From the NCBI GenBank assembly GCA_016932235.1, contig JAFGDF010000219.1:1-9320 (forward strand): DNA of 9,320 nucleotides, written 5' to 3'. The position numbers and the translations under genes are program-made. Below, in pieces: positions 6,227-9,320 of this stretch. Source of the stretch: Deltaproteobacteria bacterium (GTDB lineage Bacteria > Desulfobacterota > DSM-4660 > Desulfatiglandales > HGW-15). Numbering within the stretch: position 1 is the stretch's first letter; every line of letters starts with the position of its first letter. A model generated the notes under the pieces. The model saw nothing but the letters and a program-made list of their open reading frames with translations. It was not told where the DNA came from and did not search any database.

Positions 6227-9200
6227 TCACCGTTCATTCCAAATATAGAAAAGTCCTTTTGTCCACAACTTAAGCGCATCTTTTGCTATATTGGAATCAC
6301 TCAGTTCTCTATCCTGATGGGCGATGTATTCATTTCGAAACTGGTAAATACTGTCCACGACAGAAAAAAATTCCGGTTTGGAAATATCCTCAAAGCTCTT
6401 TCTAACAGCCTCAAAGACGCCTCCTATCCTGCGGTGGGTCTGTACGTAATCCAGGCACCATCGCAATAGGCCGATAGGCATAAGTCCGTTTTGGTCAATC
6501 AGTGTTCTTTCTAAGTTGGATGCCTGTCTCTTGTGATAATTTGCCTCTCCGGTAGGAAGTTCATCCATTTCAGGCCTGAAAAATTCACGCTGCAACTTTC
6601 GATCTGAAGGGACTTGATCTTGAAGGCGCCGCAAGATCAAACCCCTTGCCGCTTCGTCCAAAGGGCCAAGCAAAGGAGTAAAAACCGGGGCAAGTGATGC
6701 GTCTTCCTTATTTCGTAAAAACTGATAAAGCGACATTGCCTGTTGTACCGCCTTTTTATACCGAGAAGGGAGGGCGTTTAATTCACTCAACGGGATTATC
6801 GTTTCCATCTCTGTTATTTCTTTTGAAACCGTTTCCCCGAAGGGCAAGGACAGTTGAGCACTCTCAGTTTCCTTAAGCAATTGTTTCAAATAGGGATCAC
6901 ACGCCCTGATCAGGGTCTCTAACCGGTTATCTCTCAAAATCTCAAAGACCTTTTGTGGCGCGTACAGGTAAGACCATTGAAAATCACCTTCGGAAGCAGC
7001 TTCACACCACGCTATTGCCGCTTTGGCTTTTAGTCGCACATCGCGATCCTCTCGGCCCTTGGTTTCGATAAGGACATATTCTTTCGGACCTGTCCGGCTA
7101 AAAAAGTCAGGGGTATAAAGAGAAAGTCGTCCTCTTTCGGATAAATAGTCAATGCGCAATGCTTGAGGTCCGGCATTCTTACAAAAGGCCATAACATCCG
7201 GTGCATGATCAAGGAATTGGGTCATGGCCACTTCGAATTCGCGGTTACATGGGACAAGGTTAAAGAGGGTGGATTGAGCGGGAATTGCCGGATGCGTTTC
7301 AGAATGTGTGGCCTGGAATGCCTTCCATGAAGAAACCGGTATTCCCTCTCCTCTTGTTTGCCTCTCTTCCTTGATCGTGGTCCTTGAGAGGATCAGTGGC
7401 ACGAAAACCGCGCGGATATATTCACGAACATCGCTGTCTGCAAGTCGTCCAAGGAGTCTGGGATCAAAGAGATCAACCTTCTCTTCAAAAAGGATTTCCG
7501 TCAGGAAGGTTTCAAGCAAAGGAGCAAGGACCTGATGAGTCCCTTTCAGAGATGTAATATGTTCCAGTTCCTCCCTGTAATAAGATATTGCGCCCATTCC
7601 ATTTTCCAAAAGAGGCAGACGGATCTTCATTCGTTCCACAATCTCATTGGTAAAGAGATGCCTGCCTTCATATTCGATTTCTTCCGACCTTTGCTTTCCG
7701 AGAGGCAACGGCTTGAATCGAGAGAAAGTCTTCTTTATATCGGAGATGTCGAGGTTTTCCAATACAGGAATTCTGGAATATCCCCCCGAAAGATCAGGCA
7801 GCACGATCTCCAACTTCTTCAAGTCTTTGTTTTCTCTATCCGGGAATATGGTGACCGTGCTTTTCGGGATCTTGTCCACATCCACGATTTCGATGGGCAG
7901 GCCTTCCTGGCTCAGTTCCTGCTGGTAGAGGCTCACAAAGGCATTGTGTTCGACCACCGTCACCAGTTCGGCTGCCTCCCCGGGTGGTGTGATTCGACGA
8001 AGTCCCCGACCAAGTGTCTGTTCCGGCAGGATATTTGCTTTGGAGGTATAGGGCCGGAGGGGCACGATGGTCGTCACATTTCGCACGTCCCACCCTTCCC
8101 GGAGCATCAGCACGGAAACAATGCATTGATAGGGGCTTTTCCCTGAGTCCAGATCCCTGGAAAGCTCCCGAAGGGCTGCAAGGTCATCGTCACTGATTTC
8201 CTTTTCACTCTCAACAAAAAGGGGATAACCCTTCTTTTTCCCGCCCAACCATTTGATCTTGCCCTTAAGATTGGTATGAAGGTTTATGACCCGACCGTTC
8301 AACTCAGAAAAAATGGGATCGCCGTTTAGCCTTCGTGTAATTTGGTCAGCCGCCTCCGTGTCCTCGGTCATAACGAAAAGCAGCGGCTTTTTTCCTGACT
8401 TATCCCATTCCTCCCTGGATTTCAGCCACCGCTGGTATCCCATGAGCAGGTGCTGTTCGTAACGTTCCGAGGCATCGTTGCTTGGTCTTTCGGAAAGCCC
8501 CTGACCCCGTCCGATAATCGGAGTCTTAACGATGCCCCCATCAACGGCCTCGCCTAAAGGAGTATCACAAACCACATGCTGGAAGATCCTGCCGTGATTG
8601 TCCTTGGGGGTGGCGGAAAAATCCAGTTGGATCGCGAGCCCGCCTCCTGTCCGATTCTTGATTTCACGATGAATGAATGCGATCGCTTCATTCCACGCCG
8701 ATCCGTGGTCCCAGAGATGATGCGCCTCATCATTCAGGATCATGACCCCCTCCTGTGCCGTGATCTGTTCCCGCAATGCCTTGCCCGTATCCAGGGCTTT
8801 TTCTTTTGAAACCGGCGGCCCCATCCATTCATAGGTCTCGGCCTCCTTCCTGGCTTGTCGTTTGGCGGTATCGTAGAGTCTGTGTATATTGGTGAGATAC
8901 AAGGTGCCGCCTGTTGCGGCCCCTCCTGTCGCATCCTGAAGAACAATGCTCAGGTTAAAATCTCCCAGCCATGCCGGTGGAATGATGGGATCACGGTCGA
9001 AGATCCGGCCGTCTCCGAAGTCTTCCTTTAGTCTTTCAAAAACGGTCAGGTTGGGAGCGATAACGACAAAATTCCGGGCCATCATTGAATCATTCTCACG
9101 CAGGGCGTGGAAATAGCTCCACACAATGGCCAGACTCATGATCTTGGTCTTCCCCGCACCCGTAGCCACCTTGAAGGCATACCTGGGCCAGCGATCATCA

Positions 9201-9320
9201 TCGGGATTGACGCCCAGGGCCGCCGTCTCCCGGTCCTCACCGCCGAACTCCGCAATCATGGCCGAAAGGCTCCGAATGCCTCTCACTTCCCAGAGGTAGA
9301 TCAAGGTTTCAATGGCCTCT
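6227..9320 (-). CDS. Type III restriction-like SF2 helicase with PD-(D/E)xK nuclease and a HEPN-like C-terminus (5' end beyond the window)
   Basis: At least 1030 codons are visible. The frame is open to the right edge (EAIET precedes the TTG at 9304), so the true start lies outside; residues are counted from 9304. Helicase motifs of a Res-type SF2 ATPase are intact: Walker A ATGAGKT (47-53), motif II NDEAHH (191-196), motif III SAT (230-232), motif V REGWDVRN (402-409) and motif VI QTLGRGLRR (429-437). A nuclease site follows: Asp733 in TPDF, then Glu747 and Lys749 in VLIETKG, giving D-x13-E-x-K. A further, mostly helical 200-residue tail ends in RNEYIAH (990-996), the R-N-x4-H pattern of HEPN ribonucleases. 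The protein should translocate on or loop DNA with ATP and cut it, as restriction subunits do. A Mod methylase would be expected upstream, beyond 9320. It could instead be a stand-alone defence helicase. The helicase-nuclease call is firm; the HEPN call is inference. Confidence 0.9.
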   Translation of the reverse strand, partial: EAIETLIYLWEVRGIRSLSAMIAEFGGEDRETAALGVNPDDDRWPRYAFKVATGAGKTKIMSLAIVWSYFHALRENDSMMARNFVVIAPNLTVFERLKEDFGDGRIFDRDPIIPPAWLGDFNLSIVLQDATGGAATGGTLYLTNIHRLYDTAKRQARKEAETYEWMGPPVSKEKALDTGKALREQITAQEGVMILNDEAHHLWDHGSAWNEAIAFIHREIKNRTGGGLAIQLDFSATPKDNHGRIFQHVVCDTPLGEAVDGGIVKTPIIGRGQGLSERPSNDASERYEQHLLMGYQRWLKSREEWDKSGKKPLLFVMTEDTEAADQITRRLNGDPIFSELNGRVINLHTNLKGKIKWLGGKKKGYPLFVESEKEISDDDLAALRELSRDLDSGKSPYQCIVSVLMLREGWDVRNVTTIVPLRPYTSKANILPEQTLGRGLRRITPPGEAAELVTVVEHNAFVSLYQQELSQEGLPIEIVDVDKIPKSTVTIFPDRENKDLKKLEIVLPDLSGGYSRIPVLENLDISDIKKTFSRFKPLPLGKQRSEEIEYEGRHLFTNEIVERMKIRLPLLENGMGAISYYREELEHITSLKGTHQVLAPLLETFLTEILFEEKVDLFDPRLLGRLADSDVREYIRAVFVPLILSRTTIKEERQTRGEGIPVSSWKAFQATHSETHPAIPAQSTLFNLVPCNREFEVAMTQFLDHAPDVMAFCKNAGPQALRIDYLSERGRLSLYTPDFFSRTGPKEYVLIETKGREDRDVRLKAKAAIAWCEAASEGDFQWSYLYAPQKVFEILRDNRLETLIRACDPYLKQLLKETESAQLSLPFGETVSKEITEMETIIPLSELNALPSRYKKAVQQAMSLYQFLRNKEDASLAPVFTPLLGPLDEAARGLILRRLQDQVPSDRKLQREFFRPEMDELPTGEANYHKRQASNLERTLIDQNGLMPIGLLRWCLDYVQTHRRIGGVFEAVRKSFEDISKPEFFSVVDSIYQFRNEYIAHQDRELSDSNIAKDALKLWTKGLFYIWNER

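Overview
The window carries six recognisable genes or gene remnants, all on the minus strand. They are, from right to left in reading direction: a large type III-like restriction helicase-nuclease (start beyond the right edge), an exported octaheme cytochrome of the c3 class, an MFS carboxylate-type transporter, a three-gene TRAP transporter (dctP-dctQ-dctM), and a broken REP-associated (IS200-like) transposase that runs off the left edge. No convincing gene lies on the plus strand.

The combination of a tandem tetraheme class III cytochrome c3, a TRAP uptake system for small organic acids and an MCT/OFA-like MFS carrier points to an anaerobic, Gram-negative sulfate-reducing or syntrophic bacterium of the former Deltaproteobacteria (Desulfobacterota or a relative). 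This is inferred from gene content. No rRNA or other phylogenetic marker is present.

Layout: 1-333 is a frameshifted RAYT/TnpA_REP transposase. 438-3295 is a compact TRAP operon transcribed dctP > dctQ > dctM, with a strong ribosome site before dctP, a 30-bp gap to dctQ and a 4-bp ATGA overlap between dctQ and dctM. 3296-3792 is an AT-rich non-coding stretch with the best promoter-like sequence in the window (TTGACA, 17 bp, TATTCT), a 10-bp palindrome inside its spacer and a second inverted repeat downstream; it is probably the control region of the TRAP operon. 3793-5061 is the MFS gene. 5151-5984 is the octaheme cytochrome. 5985-6226 is non-coding. 6227 to the right edge is the restriction-type gene.

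The two transporter units look like a small-acid uptake island. No catabolic enzyme sits beside them, so the substrate cannot be read from context. The cytochrome is a periplasmic electron carrier whose redox partner is not in the window. The most interesting observation is the C-terminus of the restriction-type protein. Downstream of intact SF2 helicase motifs and a PD-(D/E)xK nuclease site there is a further alpha-helical region of about 200 residues ending in an R-N-x4-H motif of the HEPN ribonuclease type. This suggests a DNA-targeting helicase-nuclease fused to an RNA-cutting or abortive effector.
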